Assembly: GCA_027625915.1 (NCBI GenBank)
Contig: JANTQA010000051.1
Location: forward strand, 5,146,501-5,210,500
Length of the DNA: 64,000 nucleotides
Direction of reading: 5' to 3'
DNA from: Anaeramoeba flamelloides
Taxonomy: Eukaryota > Metamonada > Anaeramoebidae
The translations under genes were made by a program, and so were the position numbers. The notes under the pieces are model-generated. The model worked only from the letters and a program-made list of their open reading frames with translations, made no database searches and was not told the DNA's origin. Shown here one piece after another: positions 26,912-41,135 of the stretch; the stretch's first letter is position 1, and each line of letters begins with the position of its first letter.

Positions 26912-27606
26912 ATGACTGAGGAAGTTCCACAAATCTACGTCCATAGTAATGCTACTTCGAAAAACCGCTTTTAATAACCAATTCTTTTTAAAAACCAAAC
27001 CTTTCTTATTTCCTAAAAACAATTTTTTTTTTGTTTTCTTTTGTTTTTGTGTTTTTTGTATTTCCCACACAGTCAGAGACTCCGACATTTTTTTAGAAGC
27101 ACCAGACTTAGAAACCTTCCAAGTGCACCTGGAATTTGAAAAGTTACGACTAAAAAGCAAAAGAAAGACAACAAGAGTCAAATGCAGAATCAATGAAGAG
27201 TTTGTCTTTTTTGTGAAAAAGCGTTCATCTACGGCCAAACTCAAACTGATTAGCATCAACGATCTGACACAAAAAGAAGTCTGTGTTGCAATGATTAAAA
27301 TTCCTTTAATAGATCTCTCCGATGAAAAGCCACATGAAAAAACTTATGACTTTGTACCCCAAAATAAGAAATTTAAAGGAAAAAAAATTGGTTCTTTGAC
27401 GATCAAATCTCATTTTACCTTTACTCAAGTAAAAAAAAATTTTTCTTATTTTTCTCCTAATTTTTTCTGTTTCTTCTTTTTTATTTATTTTTTTTTTTTA
27501 GAAAGGAACCATTGCAACAACTAAAACCAACCACAAATTTTCTTTTAATTATTTACACCCAAACAATTATTACTTGGTCACTTTTTCTTATTATTTTTGT
27601 TCTTGA
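26912..27606 (+). CDS. Small C2-like domain protein, three exons
   Basis: Spliced model: 26912-26945, 27073-27428, 27502-27606 (introns of 127 and 73 nt, GT...AG, T-rich before the acceptors), giving 164 aa. The joins keep frame: A|TC makes Ile12, and the second join is phase 0 after TFTQ. Residues about 6-125 look like a C2 beta sandwich: TFQVHLEFEKLRLKSKRKTT, then NEEFVFFV, then AKLKLISINDL and VAMIKIPLIDL, ending GSLTIKSHFTF. The cluster of Asp residues that binds calcium in classical C2 domains is not evident, so any membrane or protein binding is probably calcium-independent. Without the second splice the frame runs into a Phe-rich tail, which supports the intron. The last exon (KGTIATTKTN onward) is less certain. 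Role inferred from fold only. Confidence 0.6.
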
Positions 27607-29152
27607 GATCTTGGATTCAATTATCAATAACAAAGAACTTGGTTTCTTTTTCGATTATCTACAAAGATTTCCAAAAAAAAAAAAATGAACTAATTTCTTA
27701 CTTTTTTACAATTTCTATTTATCACAACTCATTTCCAACAATTCGTTAGCCATTTACCAACCAAAAATTTTTTAATATATTTTTGTAACAAGATCTGATC
27801 TGTCAAAGATTTCAAGAACAATTTCCGCAAATTTTGTTGTTTTTTTCTTATTTGTAAGCTGGGAAATAGGCTGAGTCTTTTTACAAAAGTGAGTACGACA
27901 AGTTTTAAAAAGAGCACAACAAAAAAACTTCATAAAAGAGTTAATCAAACGGTTTTAATAACATTTTTTCATGCTTATAGTACTCACTTTTTGAACACAG
28001 CTGATCTCGAAAAGCGAATTTTTATGAAAAAAAACCTTATTCTTTCGAGAACCTATATTCCATCTTGTGCTATCCAAATAAAGAATTTTGGAAATTTTCC
28101 ATCATTTGTTTTCATTTTTTATTTTCACAGCTGTTGTTTAGCAAATGCTCGCAGAGCTACAATAATGAACAGTCTGAGAAATTACAAATAATTTACCAAA
28201 AAAGAAAATTCTTGAAAAAATTAAATAATAAAAGAAAAAAAATACTTACAACTACTCGTGGACATAAATATTAAATACATTTGAAGTGTAAAGACTTAGT
28301 TTCTGAAAAAGTGTTTTTGTGTAAGGACAATAGGTTTTGATTCAATCATGACCACCCAAAATAAATAAAAAATAATTTAACAATTTTTTTTCCACCATAT
28401 TTATGGAATCTCATTGAATAAAAAAAAAAAAATAAGGTTATTAATCCAATGTCTATTTTTATGAGAAGATGCCCATTTTGAGTAGGTGATAGTCTAGTAA
28501 AAATGTTCATTCAATCCACTTTTTAATAAGAATTGATGTATTCAAAACATAAAAAAAATTTTGGCAAAATTGTCAATAAATCCAAAAAAAAAAAAAAAGA
28601 CAATTTTATCATTTTAAAAATATTAATTTCTTTTTAAAAATGCTAAATTTCATTTTTTTATTTGAAAAGTTTCAGGAATATTTTAGATACATTTAAAAAA
28701 AAAAAGAAAAAAAATAAAATTGTGTGTGTAGGACCAATAATTTCCACAAAAAGTTGGTTTAAATATGAGAAAAAATCATTTAACACATAAAACAAAAAAT
28801 GAATTATTATTTTTTATTGTTTAAGGAAGGAGCTTTTGGATTTCTCTTGTTTGCCTTCATTCCTCAAAAAAATATTATTTTTTAAATATATCTTTTGTGT
28901 ATTTAGTAAATTGCATTTATTGCAATTTTTTTTTGAATTGTAAAGTCTTCATGAATTTGAATATGTATCCCTTTAGTCCGATTTCTTAAACACTTTGGCT
29001 AGGATTTCCCACAACAACAACAACAAGAATGTAAATTGAGAACATTTTATTTGTTTTTCCGAATTGGTCATATTTCAATTTAAAATAAATTGACAGTATA
29101 AAAAAAAAGCTTTTAAAAAGAGATAATTTTGTCCTTATGGGATACAATGCCA

Positions 29153-29425
29153 TTAGATTATGGGGGTATGTTGTTTAGAGCATTTTTGCCAGAATATGAC
29201 TGATTCACAATTGGCCACCTTCTCGCGAAAATGGTCAATCAAAATTCCTGAGATCATGAGACTCTTGATAAATTCATAAAAATATAAAAAAAAATTTAGG
29301 CCAATTTCCTTTTTCAAAATTTGTATGCATAACTCGATTTTTCGAAAACACATTTTTAGTTCAATTTTCATTTTTCTAAATCTATGAGCTCTCCTTTCAA
29401 AAAATTTCATTTCAAAGAACATCAA
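29153..29425 (-). other. Unassigned 90-codon open frame
   Basis: Begins MMFFEMKFFERRAHRFRK and ends with FWQKCSKQHTPII. Composition is more varied (Arg, Glu, Cys, His, Trp) than neighbouring chance frames, but no domain, intron or homologue is recognised. Could be a relic or chance. Confidence 0.2.
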
Positions 29426-31235
29426 TTTTATAATGTAACTTTGTATTTATACTAATAAAATTCTTTATTCAAAGCTATAGCAAAAAAAAATGTAAAAAAA
29501 GGCAAATTCAAGTAAAAACCTGAAAACATTTTTTTGAATTTAGAAGTATCTAATGAAAATTTGAATATTGATGTATCAATCAAGAGAAAAAAAAAAGTAC
29601 TGATTTAATTTTCATCATTAAGTAATTATACAGTCGCCAGTAAAAGTTTGAGAAATCCATGGTTTAAAATATCAAATGAATTTTTTTTTGATCTGGATAC
29701 AGCTAGTATCACTTTTAAGGCACAAACTTTGAACAAAATTTAAGGCATAAAAAAATTGAAAATTAATGTACCTAAACATTTGATCAGTTAAATAAATTTC
29801 TTGAATTTGCCTTCAATTCTACATTGTGAATTGCAAACAATCCAATTTCTTGGCTTTGTCATTGATTGACGTTTACTTTTCTTGTGGGTTTGTTATAAAG
29901 TTTATTTTCCTAGAATCTGAATTTTGTAAATTTAAAATGAACAATGTAAAATGTAAAATGGAAAATGGAAAATGGAAAATGAAAGATGACAATTTGAAAC
30001 AAAAAATTTAAAAATTTGAAATATTTTTAATATTTTTATTTCCCAAATTGTGAAAAAAATCTTCATTTTTTTTTTTCATTTCGGACCTGAAATTGAATTT
30101 TCAAACTTTTCCTCGCAACTGCTACTTTACAAAATATTCTATTATAATTTAAAAAAGTTAATTTAGAAAAAATGACTAAAAAAGAGACATTTATTTTGTC
30201 TTTTATACCCTTTTAAGGAGATTGAGGAAAACGTTTAAACACTTGTAAAACAATAACCGTTTTTAAAAAACAAGATTCCATAATAGTATCAATTTATCCA
30301 AAAATTGAAATCTTTATTATTAAATAAAGTTTTGGTCTTCTTTGTTTTGGAAAGATCGGTAAAAAAATATTATAAAAAAACAATCACAAAACAACAAAAT
30401 TGATAAAAGAAAAAAAAATTAAAAATTTTTCCTAATTTCTTAATAACAAAATAATTATTCTTTTGTTCTTAATTGATTTGTTTTTTACAAAAAAACAAAA
30501 AAAAAAAATAACTAAATAATTCCATTCATAAATTGTTTATTCCTCAAACAAAAATTAAAACTTTAAATCTTTTTATAGAAATATTTAAAAAAAATAAGTA
30601 ATAAAAGTTTTAAAAGGTGTTTCTAAAACCGTTTGATTAACTCATTAAAGTAGTCTTTTTTGTTGAACTCTTTTTAAAACATGATGTTTTCACCTTTTTA
30701 AAATGACTATATTCTATTTAAAATACGGAAAAGTATTTTAATTATCAATGATATATCTGTATACACCATGTTGAAAATTTGGAATGTGTATCAAAACCAT
30801 TGTGCACGCTATTATTTTAGAGACTTGAAAGAAGTTTGATATGGTAACTTGAGTTTAATCAATTTTTATCAAGATATCATGATCATGAAAAAAATTTTTC
30901 AAAATAAAATTAAAAATTAAGCATTTGAAAATTTTTCACTTTTTAATCACATCAATTATCATAAACAATATTGGTTAATAAGAAATCTTTTGATCAAAAA
31001 TTATTTTTCAAGATATTTTACAATAAAAGTTAAAAATATCATTTTTTTAGTTTCTATTCAAATTTAATAGTAAAAAATTTGAATAAATTTTACACAATTA
31101 AGAGGATATTTTATTTTCTTTCAAACTCATTTTAAATTTAATAAATATCTTTCACATTGTGAAACAATTATTTGGGATATGAAAGAGTTATTTGTTGTTT
31201 TAAATTGAAAAAATTATTTTTTTTTTGATTTTCCG

Positions 31236-31516
31236 TTAGGTTTTTTTTAATTTTTGAAATAAACAGAAAATTTTAATAAATTTTCAGTTTATTTCAAAAA
31301 GTAAAAAAAATCTAGGACACTCTCGTTAGGTTTTCTTGAGTTTTCTGTTTATTTCAAAAAGTAAAAAAAACCTAGAACACTTAACTAATAAAACAGAAAA
31401 CCTCAAGAAAATCTAGGCACTCTACGGACACTTAACGTTAGGTTTTCCAGAATTTAAAAGAATCGAGTAAAAATCAAATGATTTTATTTTTTTCTTTTAA
31501 ATTCTGGAAAATCTAG
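31236..31516. repeat. Fold-back repeat family B, copy 2 (compound)
   Basis: Three linked units: TTTATTTCAAAAAGTAAAAA...CCTAG occurs twice in direct orientation, and its partner AAACAGAAAACCTCAAGAAAA lies inverted at about 31393. A separate palindrome at 31437-31515 pairs GGTTTTCCAGAATTTAAAAG with CTTTTAAATTCTGGAAAATC almost perfectly. CTAG-containing ends recur at each unit edge. Confidence 0.7.
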
Positions 31517-32594
31517 AACACAGAATATATATCAGCAGTTATTTTTTCCCTTATTTGAGTTTTTTTTTATAAATAAAGTATTTTTAGAACTCTTAGTTCT
31601 TATCTATTCAAAAAAATATCCTAAAGTTGAGTTTAAAGAAAATTCATTATCACATACATTTTAAAATTTTTTCCCGCAAAATATACCCTTTTTTCTAGAC
31701 TAGAGAGTTTTAAAAATAGTAGTACTGTTAATAACAATAAATAAAACATCCACAGGAATTTGAAGTTATGAAATGTTAATTATATTGTAAATATACTCGA
31801 TTATCGAGTGATGAAATGAAAATTAAAGTAATATTTTTTTGCAACTTGAAAATTTCAATTTTATTTTTTCATAGTGGTGTGATAATTTTTTTTGTTGAAA
31901 TTTTGTTTTTTTCCTTTTTGAAGTTTTTTGAAACTATTTTTGTTTTTTGAAGAATTTTTTTTTTTTAAAGATAAATGAAAAACTTAACAATACTTTTAAA
32001 TATCAGAATGGAGTTAGGAAACAGTTTTTTAAACTAATAAACTTCTAATATGCTTTGAAAAATAACTAACAAATAAATTTAATTTTTAAAAAAATCAAGT
32101 GTTTTTTTTCTCAAAATTTACATCTAAGTCAATTGATGACACACCTTTCAAACCCTTTCACTGCTTCGAGTTTTAAAAACAAATTTGAAGAAAATTAATA
32201 ATGAGTCTTTATCAAAATTTTGTTTTTTACTTTCTTTTTGGATCTTTTTACGAATTCAAATATCAATTCACTTTTTAAGATTTAACGTTTTTCACATAAA
32301 AACTCGGAAAAATATCTATGCTAATGTTTGAAAAATTGACTCTTTGATCTTAAAGCCCAAGAGATCTTGCTCAAAACAAATGCATAAAGAAAGTAAAATT
32401 TACATTTTTTAAACATTTTTTACGTGATGAAAAATATTTTTTTCTTTTCAAACTTTTTTTACAAATCCAAAAATTAACAACAACACAAAAAACAAATTAT
32501 GAATGGTAAACGAGCCAAACTGAAAAGGATAAAGAAAGATTAGAAATCTTTAAAAAAAATAAATTTCAACACTTTATAATACTGTTAATTATAC

Positions 32595-32807
32595 AGTGAA
32601 AAATGCAATTTGTTGATAGGACAGACCAAGGTGTGGAATGGTTATCCTTTAAAACTAAAGTATTTCATTTTTCTTGGAAGTGATGGTCTTTGTATTATTC
32701 TGTTAATTCCAAACACAAAGATAATTTATGGATCAATGATTAAGAAAACAATTGAAAATGTTGATTTTTTGTTTGAATTAGCAAAAGGCTCAAGTTCGGT
32801 GAATTGA
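32595..32807 (+). other. Unassigned open frame, possible exon or relic
   Basis: Open for about 70 codons; contains QTKVWNGYPLKLKYFIFLG and ends ELAKGSSSVN. Codon content is more gene-like than the surroundings. An ATG at 32603 lies in another frame. It sits upstream of the RasGAP exons, but there is no splice evidence linking it to them and no family is recognised. Confidence 0.2.
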
Positions 32808-33469
32808 AACAGTGTTAAGAGTAAACAGAACTTAACTTACAATTATCCAAGAATACCTTTTTATTATTGTTGAAAATATTTAAAAAGAAATTCTGGTACT
32901 GCATTGATTATGTGATTAATATTCTGTATTATCACAAAGACGGTTTTATTCACTTTCATTTTCTAAAAAACCAATTTATATAAAAAAAGAAACTTGGAAT
33001 AAAATATTTTTTATTTCTGTTTTTATTTGTAACTTTAATTGTTGTTCTGTTTCACCAACAGGTTTATTAGAGGCTATATAGTTGATAGGTTGAAGATATT
33101 TTTAAAATTGTGAGAAAAAGTAATTTTTTCCCAAATTTGTAAATCATGTCATTAATATCATATATTTTAAATATTATCTTTAGTAACCTAAATATTATTA
33201 ACTAGAATAATTAATTAATGATTGAATTTTATTTTAATTTTCGATATGAAAACATTTTTTGCAAAGTATAAAAAGATTTTTTTAATTTTAAACTTTGTTA
33301 TATTATTAAAAAATCCCAAGATTTTTTCGTCAGCTGTAACTTAAATAATAACTAAATGAAATTAAGGTGAAATACTCATTCTTGTTACTTATTTTAAAAT
33401 AAAAACAAAATACTAATACTTTTGAAATGTATTACCAAAATTGATCAAAGTATATACCTATCTATCTAG

Positions 33470-33493
33470 ATATATATATATATATATATATAT
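33470..33493. repeat. (AT)n microsatellite
   Basis: About 24 bases of alternating TA next to CTATCTATCTAGA. Confidence 0.9.
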
Positions 33494-34592
33494 CTATGGA
33501 AAGTAAAAAACTCTTTATTGAAATTTTTTAAGAATTTAATTTGTAATTTTTATTTTGGGAATTATCTTTTAACGAATAAAACTTTTTGAGGCTCTATTTT
33601 TTTGATTTTTCTGAAAAATTACTCTTTTTTTTATTTTTGGATCTAATATAATTCTAAAGAAAATAAAATCTAAATTAATACAATTATTTGGGATTATAAT
33701 TTCTCAAATCCAATAATAGGGGATATAAGGTATTTCCAAAAAAAAAGTGCATTATTTTTTTTTTTTTATTTCAAATAATATTATCTTTTAAAAGTTTCTA
33801 TTCGTAAATTGGTAATAAAAAATTGAGCGGAATATTATTACTAATTGAATCAGTATTTATTGTATTTATTTCAAAATATGTTCATTAAAATATTTCCAAA
33901 AGATACAAAAAATAATAAACATTTTTTTTAGAAAAAACTAGACACAGCAAATTTTAATAAACAAAGTGGGTAATATAATAAGGACATAAACTATTTTCTA
34001 AACAATATAATGCAGCTTTTAATCGATTTTCCATTCTATTTGACAATTTTGTCAAGATGAGATCCCATTGAAAAAATATTTTTTATGATCAAATAAAAAA
34101 AAGTAAACACCTATTTTCCCAGCTAAAAAATATCATCTAAAATCTAGATCAGAAACTTTGATATCCTTAATTAAGGAAATGTCTTACAAAAAACAAATTG
34201 AATTATTATCAAGAATAAATTAATGACAAATAGCAATTTTGGATATTTTAATAATATTATTAGAAAAAAGTTTAATCAAGATATTTTAAAATAAATTTGA
34301 CTTTCTTTTTTGAAAATAGCTTTTAAAAAAAACAAAAAAACTTGTTAAACCTCGTTAATATCCCATAAATAAATCAAATCTATTTATATTCTTAATATAA
34401 AAAATTTTTTGTTCATGAATTTTCAAAAACATTAATTATTTTTAATAGTTATATCATCATTTTTTTTTTTTCAAATTAGTCCATTTTTAATTTAAAAAAA
34501 CAATTTTAAAAACATAATTATTTTAAACCGATTAACTTGTGGAATTTTTATTTTGTTTTTAATATGTCTAACCAATCTTTTTTTTAATATAG

Positions 34593-35444
34593 AATCATCT
34601 TTTTGATCAAAAAAGAGAAATAGAATGGAGAAAAAAATATAAAGAATTAGTTGAACTTCTTGTCGATGATAATTTTGAAATTTTATTTGCCTTATCTGAT
34701 GTTGTTCATTCTGGAGATGCCGACGAAGTAGCAAAAATCATTGTTCAAATTCTTCAAGGCTTTCAACCTGAACTTACTGTTGAATTTATTAACCAATCAA
34801 TTGCCAGGGAAACTGAAAATACACGTAAATAATAAAATCAATATATTTAAAAAAAAATAAATACCCTTTATTTTCAAATCAAAAAAAAAAAAAAACCAAT
34901 TCTTTCTAATCCTGTTTATTTATTAATATAATGTTTTAATTGATTCAATAACAAATTAAAAAATACACAAACAAATAAATAAATCAAAAAATACACAAAC
35001 AAATAAACAACTAATTATAACTAAAATAATGAATCATCTAAATTTCAAATTAATAGTCCATCCACAACAACTTTTTAGAACAAATAGTATGGCGACCAAA
35101 ATGATGACTTTTTATTCAAAAATTATTGGAAATGAATATTTAAGATCAACTTTAAAACAAATCTTAACAGATTTAATAAAAAGAAAACAATCATTAACAA
35201 TAGATAAATTTAAATTAAAAGATGGGGAATCAATTGAAAAAAATATTGAAAAATTAGAACTTACCTGTGAAAAAATGTTGAATAAAATTTTTAATTCACT
35301 TGAATTTTGCCCTAGGTATTATTATTAATTTTTTTTTTTTAAAAGTTTAATTATCAATCTACCAGTATATATATACTATAACATAAGATATGATGTAATA
35401 TTTATTTTTCATAAAACAACATATTAAATTATTGTTAAATTAAA

Positions 35445-35475
<31 letters not shown>

Positions 35476-37475
35476 CAGACCATTTCATCAAATTTGTAAT
35501 AAATTATATACTTGTGTTGGGAATAAATTTACTGATTATAAAGAAATTTCTATCGCTGGATTCTTCTTTCTAAGATACATTGGACCAGCCATTATTAGTC
35601 CCGACGGATATAATGTTACTGATAAAATCACTGTTGGTTCTTATCGATCAAATTTAATATTAATTGCAAAAGTTATTCAAGGTGTAGCAAACCGAACGGA
35701 ACTGGGTGTAAAAAATGAAAGTTTAAAACCACTTTCACAATTTACCGAGAAGCACTTACCAGAATTAGATAAAGTATGATATTCTATTAGATTCTATTTC
35801 AACTATTTTTTCTCTTTTTTTTCAATTATTTTTTTTTTTTTTATTGTTTTTAAATGTTCATTTATGAAAATTCAATAAATTAAAAAACTTATCATTAATT
35901 AAATTTTATCAAAAAAAAAAAAAAAACACACAATTTTAATAGTTTATTAAAGCATTAGCGACAGTTCCTGAAAAAAAGGATAATTCAAATAATCAAACGA
36001 AGAAAAATAAAAACCAACAGAAAGGACCAAAATTGACTGATTTTGGATCATTAATTTTATTACACAAACATTTGATATCATATATTGATAAAATTGATGC
36101 ACTTTTATCCAAAGACGAGGAAGAGCAAGAGCAAGATGAGGAAGGGACCGGATCATCCTTATTAAGCTTTTTAGGCGGCGAGGACCCTGTGACAAGGCTG
36201 GCAATGTTATTAAATGAATATCAAAAGCCACCAGCTGCAACATTTAAGAAGTTACATTCCATTCAAAACCATGTCTTACTATCACGAAAGGCAATCAAAA
36301 TCACCGAGGATATCTCAGATTTTATGGATCAAGAAAACGAAGACGTAAAAATATTGAATAAATCATCACCGTTCAATGGCGAAGCAAGGAAGGCAACACT
36401 AGTTTCTCGTGATTTAACGAAATGCATAATTAAACTTTATCAATCATTTTTGATTACAAACGAAGAAAATAATTTCCAAATCCTAAGTAAAGAAAAGAAA
36501 AAAAAAGGATCTTTATATTACCGATCCTGCGACTGGAAGAATTTGAAATCCACCGAAAAGTACAAGGAATTTTGTGAAAACACTCGCGAACTCAATGCAG
36601 TAGATTTAAAAATTTTAGATCCCTTTGAAACAACAGCCTTTTGGATCAATACCTTAAACCTATTATATTTACACGCATCTGTCGAGAATGGTGGCGGTCC
36701 GGCGACGGTGTATCAAAGAAAGGAATTTAACAATTCCAATCGCTATTTCGTTGGAGGAGCTACCTATTCCATTGATGATATCATCCATGGTGTATTTAGA
36801 GGCAACCCCAAGAATTTCAGAGGCTCTCGTTACTTTAAAAGCAGAGAAGACCCAAGAAGGATTTCTGTAATTCAGCAATTTTCGCCATATTTGCATTTTG
36901 CTGTTTCATACCTTGAAAGCGGCGCCTCCTTGCCCTATGTGTACCATGTTGAAAATTTGGAAAAGCAATTAATTCTTGTTACAAAAATATTCTTTGAACA
37001 ACATATAAATATCGTACATGAAAAGGATCTCCAATTAGTCGTTCCAATGCAATTCAAATGGAATAAATCTGATTTTGGGAAATCAAATGAAAAAATTTAT
37101 GACTTTATTGCCAATGTTCTCAAAATATCAAATTCGGAAATGAGCAAAAAAATTATTAGAATAAGCCAAGTTGACTTTGAAATTAAATTTCAAAATAATC
37201 TTTCCCCAAATACTTTTAACAAGTGGATGAAGCTTTATGAGAAACAAAATGATCTTGAATATTTAAATTGGTTTATGAAACAAGAGGAAAATAATTTTGA
37301 GGTGAAAAAAGGTTTTCTATTTCCTTCTTTTTTGGAAGGTAATGATTTGTCGATAAATAAACAGTTGAAATCAGATAAAAAATCCAAATCAAACCCTGAA
37401 AAAATTTCTAATTCTATAAAAAAAGATAAAAAATCTAGAATACACTTTTTCAGAAAGAAATCAATTAGAAAATAA
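34593..37475 (+). CDS. RasGAP-DUF547 fusion protein (5' end missing)
   Basis: Predicted GTPase-activating protein for a Ras-family GTPase. Exons 34593-34824, 35057-35315, 35479-35773 and 35943-37475; all joins keep frame (C|TC Leu, AG|A Arg, phase 0), giving 772 aa plus an unseen N-terminus. RasGAP hallmarks: the arginine-finger loop LFRTNSMATK (about 35072), NSLEFCPRPFHQICNKLY, and the finger-stabilising GFFFLRYIGPAIISP (about 35556-35600), then LILIAKVIQGVANRTELG. The C-terminal half carries DUF547: AFWINTLNLLYLH, YFVGGATYSIDDIIHG and HFAVSYLESGASLPYVY. The Cys often found near the Ser-Pro of that last motif is replaced by Leu here. The tail is highly basic (KKDKKSRIHFFRKKSIRK) and may contact membrane lipids. 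An in-frame TAG precedes 34593 and no in-frame ATG follows early, so an upstream exon must supply the start. Confidence 0.85.
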
Positions 37476-37899
37476 ACTTTTATCTTATCATTTAAAGAAT
37501 ATATCCATTCATTGATTTGAAATTGATTACTATTATCCCTTGAAAATAAAAATATTATTTTTATTTAGATATCCAATTCTCTTTTTTTTAGTATTATTAT
37601 AATTATTATTTCGATTTCGTTTTCATTTTCTATTTCAAAATCATATTATTATTATTTTTTTTCTATTTCTTTTTACTCTGCTTTTTTTTTTTGAAATATA
37701 TAAAAAAAAGTTTATTAATTAATTTTTTTTTATTAAATTAAAATCATTCTCAAACAAAAAACTTTTGCTATTTTATTTTTTTGTTTTGATTGCAAGTTGA
37801 AAATATCAATTCTTCTTGCACAAAGTTGTTTAAAATATTTCAAATATTTGTTTTTTTCAATTATATTTGTTACTTTAAATGAGCCAGAAAACTACCTTT

Positions 37900-38240
37900 A
37901 TTATGAAATGGATCTCAATAAAAACTAAAATTCAAAAAATTTTGAACACAGTTAAAATAAATAAAAGAATAACAAGAATACATTTTCATTCCAATTGGAA
38001 ATAATTTTGATTTTTGAAAAATTATGAAAATCATTTTTTTTTTTTTTTTTCAGTTTTTATTTTATTTTTTGAATTTAGTAACCTGTTTCGTTAGATCTGG
38101 AATTTTTTTTCTAAATGTTTGATATTATGTTAAAGTTTTGTTTTGTTAAAAAGATAAACCTAAATAAAATTAATTGAGGGTATTTAAGCATTTGATGGAT
38201 CAATAATTGCAATCAGAATTTAAAAAAAATTAGGAATACT
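37900..38240 (+). repeat. Dispersed repeat family A, copy 3
   Basis: Best match to 22740-23070 and 1540-1860; contains AATTGGAAATAATTTTGATT, TTTGAATTTAGTAACCTG, TTAGATCTGG and GATGGATCAATAATTG. Confidence 0.6.
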
Positions 38241-38459
38241 TTTTATTACACCAATATGAAATTTTTGAACTGTATATTGTTTTTTCAAAATTTGAAAATT
38301 ACTTGATCTTTTTTTTTTGGGCATTGTAAATGCTAAATAATTAGTAACATTCCAATTATTCAATATTTCTAATATGATATTTCTTAATTAATTAATTTAA
38401 TATAGATTTTTTTCATTGGGAAATTTGAATTTTGTTGTATAAAAATTATTTAATTGGAC

Positions 38460-38660
38460 AGTTTGATCAATAAGGATATTCTCTAAAAAAAACTTCAGTT
38501 CTATCTGATTTTTTATACTATTAGCATTGAAACATAACATTACGAGAAAAAAAAAACACAATTTAATTGATTATTTGCTGAATCAAAATAAGAATACAAC
38601 ATTTTCTGTTTTTTTTTTTTTTTTTTTGATTTTTGAAGCTTTTTCAGGTAAATATTGAAT
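38460..38660 (+). repeat. Dispersed repeat family G, plus-strand copy
   Basis: Pairs with the reverse complement of 26270-26470 over about 150-200 bp; the clearest block is ATACAACATTTTCTG plus a T-run. Confidence 0.45.
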
Positions 38661-41043
38661 TTGCTTCCCGAATGTTTTCCAACAATTGAAAAAATTTCTT
38701 AAATAATAAAAAAAAACTGAAATACAAAAATTTAGTAAGTCTGATTAACTAATCATTATTTAAAACAAATAATCTACCTTTTAACAACAATAATAATTGT
38801 ACAATATATAAAAAACTTAAAATCCTTCCAGAATTTAAAATAAATAATAGATTCAAAATACATTACAAAACTTTGTTTGACTTTTTGAATCATGAAATAT
38901 TTTGATATGGTAATTTATTAAACGATCCACTTAAAAAAAAGATCAATATTAATTATTGATGAAACAAGAGAGAAAGTCCAAGATCTTTACCTGGAAGTGA
39001 ATTAGAGCGATATTAACAGCCCGTGTTTGAGTTTTATATTTTGCATCTCAACTACTTAAGATTAAAAATTCATTTTAATCTTCTAAATAATAATAATTAC
39101 CAATTTTTGTTGCTCATATAATATTTCTATTGGTTTAACTTACCCAAAAAATTGTAAAATGAAAAATGATGAAAAAAAAAAAAAAAAAAAAGCTAAAAAA
39201 TTTAACTTGTTTTTTAAAGTTTGTATTATTTGAGTGACCCATATAATTATAAAATAATTTAGAGTTGTTGTTTATTATTTTTTGATCTCAGAGGAAGCGA
39301 GAACATAAATTGAGATTTTTTAGAGAAAATAGAATAAAATTAAAAATATTTTAAGTGAAAAAGATAACAAAGTAAACAAAAAGTGGAGAAAATGTATTAA
39401 AAGGGAAGAATACTTGGTAAACAAAGATTTTAAGTTTCAATTATTTTTTTTTTCTATTAATGACAATCATCATTACAAAATTTACCAATCAAAAAAATTT
39501 TTTGATTGAATTTTTTAACTTTCAAAATAAATTCTTGTAGCAGTGGTCCAATGATAAAATTAAGTTGTTTTAAATAAGAGATTGTACCAGATACCTCGGG
39601 AAAATCCCATCCAGGTAATATAGAAAAAAAATTGTAAGATTATTTAATTAGTTTTTTTATTTGTGAATTTTCAAAGTAATAAATCGATTAATCTAACTAA
39701 AATTCTTAATAATTGATTTTTTATTAGTTTTTATTTTATATATTGAATTTTTCACCTTTTTTTCATTAATAGCATTATTCTTGTATTTTATTTTAGGTTT
39801 TCTCTTGTTTTTGGTATTGGAATGTTGTATTGTAATTAAGTAATGAATTTTCTTTTATTACAGTAGAGATATTTCTTTAAAATTTTCACCTGTTTACTAA
39901 AAATACTAAATCTATTGAGATTATTTTATCTTAGATAAAATTCAGATTAGATTATAATCTATAGTATAACTTTTCTTCTAAAATTGAAAAGAAATTATAG
40001 TTATTTCTAAAAAAAAAAAAAAAAGAAAAAAAAAAAAAACAGAAAGATTATGCTTTATTGATAAGGATTAAGTGCTCAAGGGCTCTTAATCTGTTAAAGA
40101 AAGAGTTTTGAAATGAATAAAATTGTAACTCATAATTCAAAGAGTAGTTAAAAGAACCTTTTAATTACAGTCATTGTCAGTATTTTAAACCCAATTAAGT
40201 TTCTGGAAATAAAAGTGATTAAAAAAATAATAAAAACTAAATTTAAAGGATTTTTTCTATCAGATTGATGAATTATGAAGTAGTTATTTCCCGTTATATT
40301 GAAAAATTTCTAGATAACAACAATAATTTGTTTCAATAAATTAGCTTAAATATTTGAATAACTATAGATCAAACAAAAAAAAATTACTTGTTTATTATTT
40401 AAATTAGATCTTTATAGATAAGGTTTATCTACATGGTCAGCTGAGTTTTTAAGAATAAGTATTGGGTTTATAAATTTAATTCCCTTTGGATCTGATTATG
40501 AAAAATTTTCATAGGTTTATAATCTAATCAAATCAAGTTATTACTTAAAATCTAATCATGAACAAGTTTTAAAAGTCTTATAATGTTGTGATATTACTTG
40601 TGACTCCTCTCTATATACTTTCAACAAAACAAAAAGTCAAATAAATTCAAAAAAGAGAATTTGCAAATAATAATAATAAAAAAAAAAAACTTTATTCATT
40701 GTCAATATGAAAAATAGAATTTCAAAAATTCATATCCATTTAAAATAAAAATAGATAGTTATTTTGAATAAAAATAATTTTGAATTATTCAAAGAATTGT
40801 GTATAATGATAAAATATTAAAAATTATAACAAATGGATTTATTTATTTTTTCTTAAACTAATTAATTATTAATTAATTAGCACCCCCCTTTATATTAAAT
40901 TCTAGGAAAAATAAAATAAAAAAATTCAATTAAATATATGAAAACATAATATTAAATTAATATAATAATATTAAAAAAAAAGAAAAATATAACGATAAAA
41001 AAAATAAAAAAAAACGGAAAAGAGATGCAAAGTAAATAAAATA

Positions 41044-41123
41044 AAAGAAAAGAAAAAAAAACGAAAAGAAAAGAAAAGAAAAGAAAAGAAAAAAAAAAAA
41101 AAGAAAAGAAAAAGAAAAGAAAA
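41044..41123. repeat. (GAAAA)n microsatellite
   Basis: Imperfect array of GAAAA and longer A-runs just downstream of the Med13 stop codon. Confidence 0.85.
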
Positions 41124-41135
41124 ACCAATTTTTTA

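Larger units (their letters stand above)
27607..34592. other. Intergenic DNA, partly 5' region of the RasGAP gene
   Basis: No firmly supported gene. Short frames at 27889-28274 and 29826-30011 are not recognisable. Two weak coding-like frames (29153-29425 minus, 32595-32807 plus) are listed separately. A family B fold-back cluster lies at 31236-31516 and an (AT)n tract at 33470-33493. The missing first exon of the RasGAP-DUF547 gene should lie in the right-hand part. Confidence 0.55.
37476..41135. other. Intergenic non-coding DNA
   Basis: Lies between the converging 3' ends of the RasGAP-DUF547 and Med13 genes. Holds family A copy 3 (37900-38240), family G (38460-38660), several long A- and T-runs (e.g. 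38035-38051, 38608-38627, 39174-39191, 40011-40039) and a (GAAAA)n tract directly 3' of Med13. No gene seen. Confidence 0.6.
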